DNA of 64,000 nt from Planctomycetota bacterium (lineage in GTDB: Bacteria; Planctomycetota; UBA1135; UBA2386): the NCBI GenBank assembly GCA_016794425.1, contig JAEUHR010000058.1:124001-188000 (forward strand), read 5' to 3'. The notes beneath the pieces were generated by a model that saw only the letters and a program-made list of their open reading frames with translations, was not told where the DNA came from and made no database searches. The stretch's first letter is position 1; each line of letters begins with the position of its first letter. The position numbers were made by a program, and so were the translations under genes. This document shows, in pieces, positions 29,780-38,799 of this stretch.

Positions 29780-32563
29780 ATGGCGGTGACGAAGGTGCAT
29801 TGGCTCGTTCGGACGGCGACCGCGGCCGGGTTCGCCCTGGCCCCGTTGCCACCGTTGCGTGCGCTGCCGGCCGTGCCCGCGCTCACGGTGCAGGTGTCGG
29901 CGCCACAGGAGCCGCCGCTGGTGCAGGACCTCGAGCGCCTGCGCGAGATGCTGAACCGCTCCGGCATCGACGGCCGCGACGCGCGCGAGAGCGCCACCGC
30001 GACCCTGCTCGGCCGCAGCGACGCGGCTGCGCACCGTGTGCTGCAGGAGTTCCTGCTGCGGCGCGAGGATCCCGATCAGGTGCGCGAGACGATCCTGACC
30101 GCACTCGGTCAGCACGTGCTCGGCCCGGTCAAGGGCTGGTTCGGCGGCGCCACCGACCAGGTGCGACGGCAGGTGCTGGCCGGCTACCTCGATGCGCTGG
30201 CTCCGCTGTGGGCGGAGATCGGACTGGCGCTCGACGACCGCACCGTGAATCCGGTCCGCGCGGCCGCGCGGCAGTGCCTGCGGCGCGTGCCGGCACGCGA
30301 ACTCGAGTTCGCGGCTCGCCTCGTGCTGCCGGCCTGCAGCGTCGAGACGCGGATCGAACTGCTGCGGTGCCTCGCCGACCTGCAGCAGGTGTCGCTGGCG
30401 CAGGTGATCGCCGACCACCTCGAAGCACCCGAAGAACCGGTGCGCACCGAAGCGCGGCGCGCGCTGCAGTGGCTGACCTACCACGACGCGGAGTTCCAGA
30501 CCAAGGCGCAGTTCGAGGCGTGGTTCCAGCAGAACGGCGACGTGCGCTACGTCGACCTCGCCGAACACGCCGCCCGGCTCGGGCCGCGGCCGCTCGAGCG
30601 CCTGCGCGCCGAGCTGGCGCAGATGCGCATCGAGATGGCGCGCGAGTTCGTGCGCGCCCACGCCGCGAGCACGCCGGGCATCGACTGGGACGCGATCCAG
30701 GCGCGCACGCTGGTCGACGATCCGGCCGTGCTCGACGCGTGCCTCGCGGAGCTGCAGGCGGCGCTCGCGGGCGGCCTGCCTGCCGAAGGGCAAGCGGCAC
30801 CGCGCCAGGCGTTCTGCCGCGCGGTGCTGCAACGCTTCCGCATCGTCGCCCCCGAGCAGGCGAACCGGCGCGCGCTGCTGCTGGAAGTGGCGGCGTACCT
30901 GAGCCGCAGCGACGAAACCGAACTCGCCGCCGAAGTCACGACGCAGTTGCTGCAGCAGTTGGACGGGGCCGACGTCGAGCTGCAGCTCGCGGCGCTGCGG
31001 GGTCTGCGCCGGTTCCCGAACCTCGAGACGCGCGGACGGCTCGTGCGCCACGCGATGGCGCTGTTGCGGCGCGGTGCCGAAGTCCGCGCGCAGCTGCTCG
31101 CGACGCTGGCGACGCTGTCGTCGCGCGGCGTGCCGCGCTGGACGGCCCCGACCGCGAACGATCCCGACAAGGAAGCGTGGCTCGCGCTGGTCGATGCCGC
31201 GTGCCGGACCGCCGCCGACGCCGAGGTCCGCAGCGCGGGACTGCTGCTGGCACAGACGCTCGATGCGGCCGAACAGCGGGTGCCGGAGTTGTTCGAGTTG
31301 CTGCTGGCGCTGGTCAAGGATGCGAGCCAGGAGACGAAGTTCCGGTCGACCTGCCTGATCCAGCTGCGTGGTTGGCGCAACCAGGAGAGTGCTGCCGAGG
31401 CCTGGGTGGCAGCGATGCAGGAGTTGCTGCAGGATCCCGCCGACGACCTGCGCCTGCAGGCGGCGGAGTCGTTGGTGCGGCTGCCGGAGTCGCTGGACCC
31501 GCGCCGGCTCGACTGGATCCGCGACACGATCGCGGTGCTGCGCGAGCGCATCCGCGGCGAAGCGAACCCGGCCGTGTTCCGTTCGCTGGTCAGCTGCTTG
31601 CTGGCCTGCGGCCGCGAGCCGGCGATGGCGGAGAACGCGATCGGGGCGCTGAACCGATTGCTGACCGAGCCCGCCGAGGCCGCTGCGGCGGACCGCGAGC
31701 AGCGCATGGAGCCGCTGCTGCAGGCTCTGGCGACGATCGCCGCGGGTCAACTGGCCGAGCGAGGCCAGTGGATCGCGGCGACGCGGACCCTGGTCGCGTT
31801 CGAGAAGCGGCAGAGCGCGCGGCTGGTGCTGCAGAACCACGGTGCGGCAGACCTGGCGCGGCACGTGAACGGCAGCGACGCCTCGTTGGCCGAGGTCAGC
31901 CGCATGGCGATGCAGCTGATCATCCAGACCGCGCGGCTGAAGCCGGCGAAGGAGTCCTGGACCAGCAGTGAAGCCCTGCAGCAGGAAGCCCGCGACGTGC
32001 GCATCGCCTTCGGCGCGCTCGATGGAGTCGACGAAGCCCAGCGGCTCGACGAGTCGTCGCACCGGTTGCTGCGGCTCGAAGTCGAGCTGGCGGGCGGCAA
32101 GTTCGCCGAGGCGGCCCAGCGCGCGAGTGTCTGGCTGGCGAACGGCTCGGGCCGGACGCCGATGAGCGTGGCCGAGCGGGATCGCATGCGGGTGCTCGCC
32201 GCCGAGGCCCAGCTGGCCCTCAACAAGCCCGACGCCGCCGCGAAGTGGATCAGCGAGCTGTCCGTGCAGCCGCCGACGGACCCGTCGGTGCTGGACCTGC
32301 AGTCGCGCATCGCGCGCGTGTGGTTCGCGACGGACAAGGCCGCGGCGCTGGGCCTGTTCCTGGCGATCTGGAAGGCGACTCCGCCCGAAGACCTGGCGTT
32401 CCGCCCGCGGCTGCTCGAGTGGATGCAGCACGTGAAGAAGGTGAACCCCGACGCGCAGGGTGACCTCGTGGCGCAATCGGAGCCCTACGTCGGGCTGTTC
32501 TCGGCGGGGGACTGCCCGGCGGAGCTGCGGACGCAGTTCCAGCAGCTGCGGGGCGCGAACTGA
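29780..32563 (+). CDS. Large exported helical-repeat (HEAT-like) protein
   Basis: 927 residues. The N-terminus (VRTATAAGFALAPLPPLRALPA) looks like a signal peptide. The rest is almost wholly alpha-helical with repeated pairs of amphipathic helices of HEAT/Armadillo type, for example LVLPACSVETRIELLRCLADL-type units at about 175-250, 390-470 and 560-640. The last 150 residues look TPR-like (AAEAQLALNKPDAAAKWISEL). No enzymatic motif. Probably a periplasmic scaffold (inference). It is followed by tRNA-fMet. Confidence 0.65.
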   Translation: MAVTKVHWLVRTATAAGFALAPLPPLRALPAVPALTVQVSAPQEPPLVQDLERLREMLNRSGIDGRDARESATATLLGRSDAAAHRVLQEFLLRREDPDQVRETILTALGQHVLGPVKGWFGGATDQVRRQVLAGYLDALAPLWAEIGLALDDRTVNPVRAAARQCLRRVPARELEFAARLVLPACSVETRIELLRCLADLQQVSLAQVIADHLEAPEEPVRTEARRALQWLTYHDAEFQTKAQFEAWFQQNGDVRYVDLAEHAARLGPRPLERLRAELAQMRIEMAREFVRAHAASTPGIDWDAIQARTLVDDPAVLDACLAELQAALAGGLPAEGQAAPRQAFCRAVLQRFRIVAPEQANRRALLLEVAAYLSRSDETELAAEVTTQLLQQLDGADVELQLAALRGLRRFPNLETRGRLVRHAMALLRRGAEVRAQLLATLATLSSRGVPRWTAPTANDPDKEAWLALVDAACRTAADAEVRSAGLLLAQTLDAAEQRVPELFELLLALVKDASQETKFRSTCLIQLRGWRNQESAAEAWVAAMQELLQDPADDLRLQAAESLVRLPESLDPRRLDWIRDTIAVLRERIRGEANPAVFRSLVSCLLACGREPAMAENAIGALNRLLTEPAEAAAADREQRMEPLLQALATIAAGQLAERGQWIAATRTLVAFEKRQSARLVLQNHGAADLARHVNGSDASLAEVSRMAMQLIIQTARLKPAKESWTSSEALQQEARDVRIAFGALDGVDEAQRLDESSHRLLRLEVELAGGKFAEAAQRASVWLANGSGRTPMSVAERDRMRVLAAEAQLALNKPDAAAKWISELSVQPPTDPSVLDLQSRIARVWFATDKAAALGLFLAIWKATPPEDLAFRPRLLEWMQHVKKVNPDAQGDLVAQSEPYVGLFSAGDCPAELRTQFQQLRGAN

Positions 32564-32590
32564 CGCGCCGGCAGAATGCCGAGAACTCGC

Positions 32591-32618
32591 TTGTGTCGGG
32601 ATGGGGACGCAGTATTGT
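32591..32618 (+). promoter_or_regulatory. Promoter of tRNA-fMet
   Basis: TTGTGT at 32591-32596 and TATTGT at 32613-32618 with a 16-bp spacer, 14 nt before the tRNA. Same spacing as the rpmB and tRNA-Gln promoters. Confidence 0.55.
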
Positions 32619-32632
32619 CTTTGCCTCGACGA

Positions 32633-32709
<77 letters not shown>

Positions 32710-33141
32710 CTCAGATCGAAGCGAACGCCCTGGAGCCGAAAGCCCCGGGGCGTTGTGCTGTACGAAGGGTGCGTAGGTCGGCCGCAGGCGGGTGTATGCG
32801 GCGATGGGGGTTCCGGGAATGACGGCCGTGGCGCGAACCCGGGTCAACAGGTCGAGAGCCGAAACCGGCCGGGAGTGCTCTCGGACTCTGAGAGGGGGCG
32901 TCTGGGTTCATGACCCGAGAGCCGAGAACGGGGGGTCGAGCTGGATGCTCTTCGTAGCTCGGCGGTGCGCGCCGTCGGCGACCGCGGTGCCGCGATCTTG
33001 TCAGCCGGAAGCGATTGGTTGGGTTCCAAGATCGCCGACATTCGTTCGGAGCAGGTTGCCGTGACGAGACAGGAGCCAGGCAAGTGGATCTTCAGGCACC
33101 CCTGACCGTGTTCAACGACGGCAGTTTCATCCGAGGACACC
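32710..33141. other. Non-coding stretch after tRNA-fMet, 432 nt
   Basis: Apart from the hairpin next to the tRNA I see no gene, no integrase remnant and no toxin gene. Base composition is visibly less GC-rich than the core genes on either side, as in the next two genes' flanks. Confidence 0.5.
32724..32754 (+). terminator. Hairpin after tRNA-fMet
   Basis: AACGCCC at 32724-32730 with GGGCGTT at 32748-32754, 7-bp stem, 14 nt after the tRNA. No T-tract longer than two, so terminator function is only probable. Confidence 0.4.
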
Positions 33142-33483
33142 ATGAGTGCACCGTCAACCTGGCGAGAGTTCCTGGAGCGCCGAGGGGTGTCTCTCGGTGC
33201 GTTTGGTCCGGACGAGAGGGCCTTGGGTCGTGAGGACGCTCTGCGAGCAGTCGACCTCGTGGAATCCGAAGGGGACACGATCCTCGGAGGCGATGTCTAC
33301 GTAGCGGATGGGGGGAGGACCGTGAGCGCCTTGGCGAACTGGTACTCGGAACGCCGCGGCGATGAGTCGATCCAGTCGTTCGCGTCGCGCAGCTGCGCAG
33401 AGAGCCGCTCCTACATCATGGAGGACCCGGACCCACCTAGGGGTCAGGCGCTGTTCGTGCTCGTGGTGGCGGAGCGCGCTTAG
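33142..33483 (+). CDS. Orphan immunity protein, Imm40 family
   Basis: 113 residues. It reads like the Imm40 family of polymorphic-toxin immunity proteins: helical N-terminus (WREFLERRGVSLGAFG), EDALRAVDLV at 31-40, the hallmark ILGGDVY at 47-53, NWYSE at 66-70, a helix ending SYI (90-92) and a final FVLVV strand (105-109). Such proteins neutralise a cognate secreted toxin inside the cell. No toxin gene adjoins it here, so the target is unknown. Codon third positions hold more A and T than in neighbouring genes, consistent with recent transfer. Confidence 0.7.
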   Translation: MSAPSTWREFLERRGVSLGAFGPDERALGREDALRAVDLVESEGDTILGGDVYVADGGRTVSALANWYSERRGDESIQSFASRSCAESRSYIMEDPDPPRGQALFVLVVAERA

Positions 33484-33846
33484 CGACCCTTTGAAAAAGG
33501 GCTCTCCTGACGTTCGTGTGGGTGCCTGAAGGCAATGTCCTGGCGCGCGCCATCGCCTGATCGCTCTCGGGGAACCGTGCTGTCCGGAAACCCAGCCGAG
33601 GCAGTTCGAGTGCGAATTGGCTGCTCCGTGGCCGCCGATGACCGAGTCCTGGAGGCGAGTTCGCGCCGAGCGGGCAGACCGGTGTCCCGGTGCGAGGTCG
33701 AATCCCTGCTCTTCGCGATGCGGGCCGGGCGGCGTGCAGAATCGGCGGAGAATCCAGCGGCGGGTCGACTGCTGCGGCACGCGTTCCCCGGTCCCGGACG
33801 TTGTCCTTGCAGGGCCGCATCGTCGCTCCGATGCTGCTGCCGCACC
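33484..33846. other. Non-coding stretch before FRG gene, 363 nt
   Basis: Open frames exist on both strands but none has family features or a start signal; a decayed gene is possible. A short perfect hairpin CCCTTT-GAA-AAAGGG lies just after the Imm40 stop (about 33486-33500). Confidence 0.45.
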
Positions 33847-34800
33847 ATGAGCACCGCCGGCCTCGAAGTGCGTGCGTTCGCGACGGCGCGCGAGTTCCTC
33901 GACGCCCTCGACGTGTCGCGGGCCGAATGGAACGAGGGCGGCGGGTTCGCCAGTCGCTGGCTGTTCCGCGGTCAGGGCGACTCGCGTTGGCGGCTGCAGC
34001 CGAAGGCGTGGCGGGCCGACCAGGCCAGGCCCGACGGGTCGCTCGGCCGCATGCGCGCGACCCTCGAGGCGTTCGAGCCCGGGCGACCGGCCGAAGGCAC
34101 GATCCAGCACCGCTTCCACGAACTGTGGCTCTTGGTGCAGGCGGAGATCGCGGTCGTCAGCGCCTTCGCTTCGCTCGCCGACGACCTCGGCATCCCCGTG
34201 CCCGACCACGACCAGCTGCCGACGAAGTTCGATCCCGGCGATCCGCACTGGCGCGAAGAACTGCTCGCGATCGCGCGCCCCCACGTGCGCCACGACGAGC
34301 GGGCATCGCGTAAGAGCCCGCTCGCCGCGAACAGTGCGTTCGCGCTGGCGCAGCACCACGGCATCCCGACGCGGCTGCTCGATTGGACGCGCGATTCCGC
34401 CGTGGCCGCGTTCTTCGCCGCCGAGAACGTGCCGCGCGACGGGACCGGCGTGCTCTCGGTGTGGGCGATCGATCGCGTGCGGGCGCGCGAGAGCGGCGAA
34501 CTGGCGCTGGTGCAGGTGCCGCGCAGCCACGTGACGTTCCTGCACGCGCAGAGTGGTCTGTTCCTGCTGCATGCGCATGCCGAGTCGCACTTCGAAGCGG
34601 ACGGCGCGTGGCCCGACCTGCTGGACGCCCTGCAGTGCCTCGGGCCCGGCACCGTGCGCCGCTTCGACCTGCCACACGCCGAGGCGCGCGAACTCAGCCG
34701 CATCCTGTGGCGACGGCGGATCTCGCGTGCCCACATGATGCCGACTTACGACTCCGTGACGACGACGCTGCAGCGCGAGTGGGAGCTGTTCGGTCCGTGA
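33847..34800 (+). CDS. FRG-domain protein
   Basis: 317 residues. The FRG domain fills the protein: WLFRGQGDSRWRLQPKAW at about 38-55 contains the name-giving FRG motif, and AQHHGIPTRLLDWT at about 168-181 is the second conserved block, followed by AAFFA. FRG-domain proteins are of unknown biochemistry and are often found in accessory and defence-associated loci. ATG at 33847 is the first start that gives the standard N-terminus; the frame is open upstream to 33535 but without conserved features. No partner gene except the Imm40 gene 363 nt upstream. Confidence 0.8.
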   Translation: MSTAGLEVRAFATAREFLDALDVSRAEWNEGGGFASRWLFRGQGDSRWRLQPKAWRADQARPDGSLGRMRATLEAFEPGRPAEGTIQHRFHELWLLVQAEIAVVSAFASLADDLGIPVPDHDQLPTKFDPGDPHWREELLAIARPHVRHDERASRKSPLAANSAFALAQHHGIPTRLLDWTRDSAVAAFFAAENVPRDGTGVLSVWAIDRVRARESGELALVQVPRSHVTFLHAQSGLFLLHAHAESHFEADGAWPDLLDALQCLGPGTVRRFDLPHAEARELSRILWRRRISRAHMMPTYDSVTTTLQREWELFGP

Positions 34801-34856
34801 TCGTCCGGCGTGCGCGCCGAGCCGGCCCTGCACCCAGCTGCTCGTGAGCAAGTCGC

Positions 34857-34880
34857 CCGTGCCGCCGGCACCGGGCACGG
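34857..34880. terminator. Hairpin between convergent genes
   Basis: CCGTGCC at 34857-34863 with GGCACGG at 34874-34880. Lies between the ends of the FRG gene (plus) and the HbpS/GlcG-like gene (minus); no T-tract, so only a possible factor-independent terminator. Confidence 0.35.
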
Positions 34881-34921
34881 TGTGCTGCATCGGGTGCGCT
34901 GCGACGACATCCCGTGAGGTC

Positions 34922-34946
34922 TTCGGCGCCGGCGCGCGGCGCCGAA
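34922..34946. terminator. Hairpin after the HbpS/GlcG-like gene
   Basis: Perfect 9-bp stem TTCGGCGCC (34922-34930) with GGCGCCGAA (34938-34946), 8 nt past the stop of the minus-strand gene. No T-tract follows. Confidence 0.4.
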
Positions 34947-34954
34947 ACCGCCGG

Positions 34955-35734
34955 TCAGCGGGCGATCGGATGCGTCGTCGGCAGCGCGTTGACGATCTTC
35001 GTCGCCTCGGGCGTCGTCGCCGCGTGGCCCCAGCCGCTGGCGCTCTTGCCGTTCTCGAAGTCGATCACCATGTTGTCGTCCTTGGTCGGGCTGACGCCAC
35101 CAGGCACGAAGTCGAGCCCGAGCCGCTTGCGCAGCTTCCACGCGATCACGTGGTCGGCGACCGAGCTGTCGCCGCTGAGGCCGATGCCGCCGAGCAGCAC
35201 CTGACCCTTGCCGTAGAGCGCGAGGCCGCCGCCAAACACGTTGACGCCGCCGATCCGATGGCCGACCAGCGGATCGTGCGCGGTGCCGAACATCGCCGCG
35301 TCACCGGCATAGGCGGCAGTGGTGTCGACCGGGTTGCTCTCCTGCAGCCCGAACAGGCTGTTGCCCGGCTGCACGGCGGCGAACAGGTTGGCCGTCGACA
35401 GCGACAGGCCCGGCAGCGAGAACGCGTTGGCGGTGTTGGCCTTCTGGGCCGAGATCACGCGGCTGCCCGGCCACTGGTCGCCGCGGTCCGCGCCGCTCCG
35501 GGCGACGACGTGCACGACGCCGTCACGATCGACGATCGTCGCCCACATCTGCAGGCCGAAGCCGCCGTTGGTCTCCGCCACGACTTCGCGCAGCGCCGCG
35601 GTGACGGTCGCGTGGTCGGGCAAGGCGCTGCGGTTCGGTGCGGCGCGCAAGGCGGCGGCCGTGTTCTCGCAGCCGGCCAGGAACAGGGCTGCGAGGGCGA
35701 GGACGGAGGGCGAACGGGACGAGGTGGTGGTCAT
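34955..35734 (-). CDS. HbpS/GlcG-family (DUF336) lipoprotein
   Basis: 259 residues from ATG at 35734, giving a lipoprotein signal (VLALAALFLAGC, Cys22). The body is the heme-degradation HbpS/GlcG fold: AALREVVAETNGGFGLQMWATIVDRDG is seen in two parts, SRVISAQKANTANAFS, FGGGLALYGKGQVLLGGIG and GLSGDSSVADHVIAW. Family members bind heme or small cofactors and often accompany oxidoreductases; no such partner is next to it. It is divergent from the next gene, sharing a 135-nt promoter region. Confidence 0.8.
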   Translation of the reverse strand: MTTTSSRSPSVLALAALFLAGCENTAAALRAAPNRSALPDHATVTAALREVVAETNGGFGLQMWATIVDRDGVVHVVARSGADRGDQWPGSRVISAQKANTANAFSLPGLSLSTANLFAAVQPGNSLFGLQESNPVDTTAAYAGDAAMFGTAHDPLVGHRIGGVNVFGGGLALYGKGQVLLGGIGLSGDSSVADHVIAWKLRKRLGLDFVPGGVSPTKDDNMVIDFENGKSASGWGHAATTPEATKIVNALPTTHPIAR

Positions 35735-35869
35735 CGAGGGGCGTTCTGTAGCGGTTCGGCGGACGGCGCGCCACAGGCTGCTCGGGCACGCGATGGGCTC
35801 GCGGCCGGGGAATCGGCGGTGTTCGACGGCCGTCGCGCTACGCTGCCGCGCCGCGGAGGAAACGCCCGA

Positions 35870-36754
35870 ATGACCGTAGTGCACTGCCTGCCGTTCTGGT
35901 TCGTCATGCTGTCGATCACGCTGCCCGCGCAGAAGGAGGAAGCGACGTTCGAGTGGGCGAAGCGGACGGCGAAGATCGGCTACGAGTCGTTGCCGGTCGG
36001 CCAGCACTCGCTCGACGAGCTGAAGGTCGGCGCGCCCTGGCGGCTCGGCGCGTCGCACGACGCGAGCACCCTGCAGTCGGCGATGCCGATCCTGGTCGGC
36101 GACCGGTGGATCGCGCCGGGGGCCTACCGCATCACGCTGCTGCGCCAGGACGCGACCAAGTGTGTGGTCGTCGCCGACGGCAGCCATTCGGCGCTGGGCG
36201 GCGGCGAGGCGGTCCAGATCCCCGGCGCGCTCGGCAAGACCAACAAGCCGGCCAAGCGGCTCGCCATCGAGCTCGGCAAGAAGGGGGCGGCCGTCGCCGG
36301 CAACCAGCCGGCGCAGATGGTGATCCGGTTCGGCGCCGACGAATGGCGCGGCGACGTGCTCGTGCTCGGCAACAAGACGGTGTCGGTGACGGGCGGCAAG
36401 CTGGCCGTGTTCACCGTGCCGACCACCAACCTCGAACGGGGCGCGGTGCCGATCGCGTCCCTGGTGCTGGGCAAGGGCGTCGCCGACGCCTGGAACGTGG
36501 TCCTCGACGGCGACAAGGTACGCCTGGTCCCGTGGATGCAGGCGCCGAAGACGCTCGAAGCGCCGGTCATGGCCCCGGACAGCGCGGGCATCGTCGAGGG
36601 TACCGTGGCGCCGGTCGAGGCGACCGTCACCACGGAAGCCGAGGTGCTCGAGCTGCGCGAAGCCGCGCTGGCGAAGGGCGAACTGCGTCTGGTGGTCGCA
36701 TTCGGCGCGAAGGTGCTCGAGTGCATGCTGCCCGAGCCGAAGCGAGGCAAGTAG
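35870..36754 (+). CDS. Exported DUF2911-like protein
   Basis: 294 residues. N-terminal hydrophobic segment (LPFWFVMLSITLPAQ) suggests export. Residues about 45-100 (VGAPWRLGASHDASTL, MPILVGDRWIAPGAYRITLL) resemble the DUF2911 core, in which a protein is described by a WRLGA-type turn and an APGAYRI strand. The rest is beta-rich with no recognised motif. Strong GGAGGA at 35855-35860 decides the ATG at 35870. Function unknown. Confidence 0.6.
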   Translation: MTVVHCLPFWFVMLSITLPAQKEEATFEWAKRTAKIGYESLPVGQHSLDELKVGAPWRLGASHDASTLQSAMPILVGDRWIAPGAYRITLLRQDATKCVVVADGSHSALGGGEAVQIPGALGKTNKPAKRLAIELGKKGAAVAGNQPAQMVIRFGADEWRGDVLVLGNKTVSVTGGKLAVFTVPTTNLERGAVPIASLVLGKGVADAWNVVLDGDKVRLVPWMQAPKTLEAPVMAPDSAGIVEGTVAPVEATVTTEAEVLELREAALAKGELRLVVAFGAKVLECMLPEPKRGK

Positions 36755-37024
36755 CGCGACGGCCGGCTCGCCGGCGGGCGGGCGCAGCGTGGCGAACTCG
36801 CGCCGTCGCCGCGGTCCGCGTGCGGACCTGCAGCTCCGCGCCGGGCAGGACGAGAGCGTTGGATGCGGCTCGTGGCGCTGCTCAGCGATCGCGGTGTCGC
36901 GGCTGTGGCCTCGGTGCCTGGGTGCCGGCAGGTCGAAGACCGTCGGCGCTCGATCGTGGGTTCCACTGCAGTGTTCGCGGCGTGCCGGGCGAGTCGGGTC
37001 GACGATGCGAGGGTGCCGGCCTGC

Positions 37025-38446
37025 TCATTGGATGACGTCGCGGACCGCGTTGCTGAGGCAGGCGGGAAGCAGCGGATCGACCACGACGGCCTGGTAGTGC
37101 AGCTCGGTGCCGATCAGCGCTGCCAGGTTCGGGATCGTCCACGTGATCGTCTCCAGGCCCGTCGTCGAGACCAGCGTCCACAGCGGCACGGCTCCCACCG
37201 GATCCAGCCGCAGCATGCCCTGAAAGCCGGGCAACGGCTGCAGGCCACCCTGATTGGCGACGCCGGGTCCCCAGAACACCGGCGACGGGCGTACCGGTGC
37301 GAAGTACTGGATCGAGTATGGACTGCCGAGTGTCGGGGCGACCGGTGTGTGCACCTGGTGGAAGAAGTTGGTCAGCGAGCGTCCGCCGCTCCACGAGACG
37401 CTGACTGCATCGGCATCGCCGTCCCCGTCGAGGTCCGCGACGCAGGCCGTGTCCTGGTGGAGCGTCAGCGAGTGCGCGATCGGCGTGAAGGCGCCGGTGC
37501 CGTCGTTGACCAACAGCGCGTTCGCACCGAGCAGGTCGACATCGCCGTCACGATCGAAATCGGCGCTGGTCACGACCGAGCCCGGCAGGTTGACGGCGGG
37601 CGAGAAGGTGAGCCCGCCGAGGTTGCGCAGCAGCTTGGTGCCTTGGGTGATCAGGTCGGGTCGGCCGTCACCGTCGACGTCGGCCGCGAACACGAGCCCG
37701 CTGAGCGGCGGCGCGGCCGGCAGCGCGGTGAACATGGCGCCGCCCTGGTTGACGAGGATCCGCGGAGTGGCTCCGTACCATCCGCCGCCACTGAGCAGCA
37801 CGTCGAGGTCACCGTCCTGGTCGAGGTCCACAGCGGAACTCCGGTTGTCGCCGGACATGCCAGTCGGCACGCTGCCGGCTGGCGCGTCGGCGAACACGCC
37901 GGCGCCGTTGTTCAGCAGCAGCCGAACGTAACCCAGGTTGCAGACCATCCAGTCGACGTCGCCGTCGCCGTCGAAGTCCGCGACCACCTGGTCGACGCCG
38001 TAGTCGACATGGGCGGGGGCCGCGGTTGCCGTCACATCGGTGAAGAAGCCCTGGCCGTTGTTGGTGTAGACCCAGTCGACGACGTCGTGGTCGTTGGTCA
38101 CGAGCAGATCGAGGTCGCCGTCGCCATCGATGTCCGCGAGGTCGACTTCATATGTGGAGTTGGACCAACCCTGCGGACTCGGCGTCGACGGCGTCACCAG
38201 GCGGCCCGCCGTCGCGTCGACGAATCCGCCCCGCCCATCGTTGAGGAACAGCTGGTTGGGGTCGTGGTCGTTGCCGATCACGAGGTCGACGTCGCCGTCA
38301 CCGTCGACGTCCCCGGTGCAGACGTCGTATCCGACCGTGACTTGGGCCATCGGCGCATTTCGGTTGTACCGGAACGGGCTCTGGGCCCGGGCAGGCGTGG
38401 CAATGCAGAGCAGGGACAGGGCGAACGAGAGGGCGCGCAGGGACAT
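37025..38446 (-). CDS. Secreted FG-GAP/VCBS repeat protein
   Basis: 473 residues from ATG at 38446 with a signal peptide (LSFALSLLCIATPARA). Seven or more aspartate-rich repeats of the FG-GAP type (DVDGDGDVDLVIGND, DIDGDGDLDLLVTND, DFDGDGDVDWMVCN, DLDQDGDLDVLLSGG, DVDGDGRPDLITQG, DFDRDGDVDLLG, DLDGDGDADAVSVS) at about 40-aa intervals predict a calcium-binding seven-bladed beta-propeller. A C-terminal 100-residue beta domain follows. Likely surface or extracellular adhesion/carbohydrate-binding role (inference). Confidence 0.85.
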   Translation of the reverse strand: MSLRALSFALSLLCIATPARAQSPFRYNRNAPMAQVTVGYDVCTGDVDGDGDVDLVIGNDHDPNQLFLNDGRGGFVDATAGRLVTPSTPSPQGWSNSTYEVDLADIDGDGDLDLLVTNDHDVVDWVYTNNGQGFFTDVTATAAPAHVDYGVDQVVADFDGDGDVDWMVCNLGYVRLLLNNGAGVFADAPAGSVPTGMSGDNRSSAVDLDQDGDLDVLLSGGGWYGATPRILVNQGGAMFTALPAAPPLSGLVFAADVDGDGRPDLITQGTKLLRNLGGLTFSPAVNLPGSVVTSADFDRDGDVDLLGANALLVNDGTGAFTPIAHSLTLHQDTACVADLDGDGDADAVSVSWSGGRSLTNFFHQVHTPVAPTLGSPYSIQYFAPVRPSPVFWGPGVANQGGLQPLPGFQGMLRLDPVGAVPLWTLVSTTGLETITWTIPNLAALIGTELHYQAVVVDPLLPACLSNAVRDVIQ

Positions 38447-38799
38447 GACACCTCGAGGATGGAACCGCCCGCACCTTCGCAACCGTCGTTCCCGGCGCCG
38501 TGACGGACAGGCGCGCCCCGCGGGCGCCGCGGCAGTGTTCCTGCGCCGAAGCGCTGCGTCACGCTTCGGTGCCAGTTCGCGTCGTGCGGCGGGGTCGCGG
38601 ATCCGCGGGCGCGGCCGGGCAACCCGAGCGCCGAGCCCCGATCGAGTGCTGGGGCAGATCCTCGGGGCCGGCCGAGGCGCGTCCGCGGACTCTCGGCGCC
38701 TCGCCGGACCTCCTTGTCGCCGACTACCGCGCCCGGCTACCGTGCCAGTGGACCGGGGAGCCGCCCGCTCGCCGAGGTCTCTCGCGCCTCGCCGTCGCC
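38447..38799. other. Divergent promoter region, 353 nt
   Basis: Separates two divergent secreted-protein genes. Contains an 11-bp hairpin (38543-38572). No gene is convincing and no clear promoter could be fixed. Confidence 0.5.
38543..38572. repeat. 11-bp inverted repeat
   Basis: GCGCCGAAGCG at 38543-38553 pairs with CGCTTCGGTGC at 38562-38572 (one G-T pair), loop 8 nt. Between divergent starts; possible operator or RNA hairpin. Confidence 0.55.

Noticed and set aside
33535-33846. Upstream extension of the FRG reading frame
   Set aside because: The 104 extra residues are low-complexity R, S and C with no family features, and the ATG at 33847 gives the normal N-terminus.
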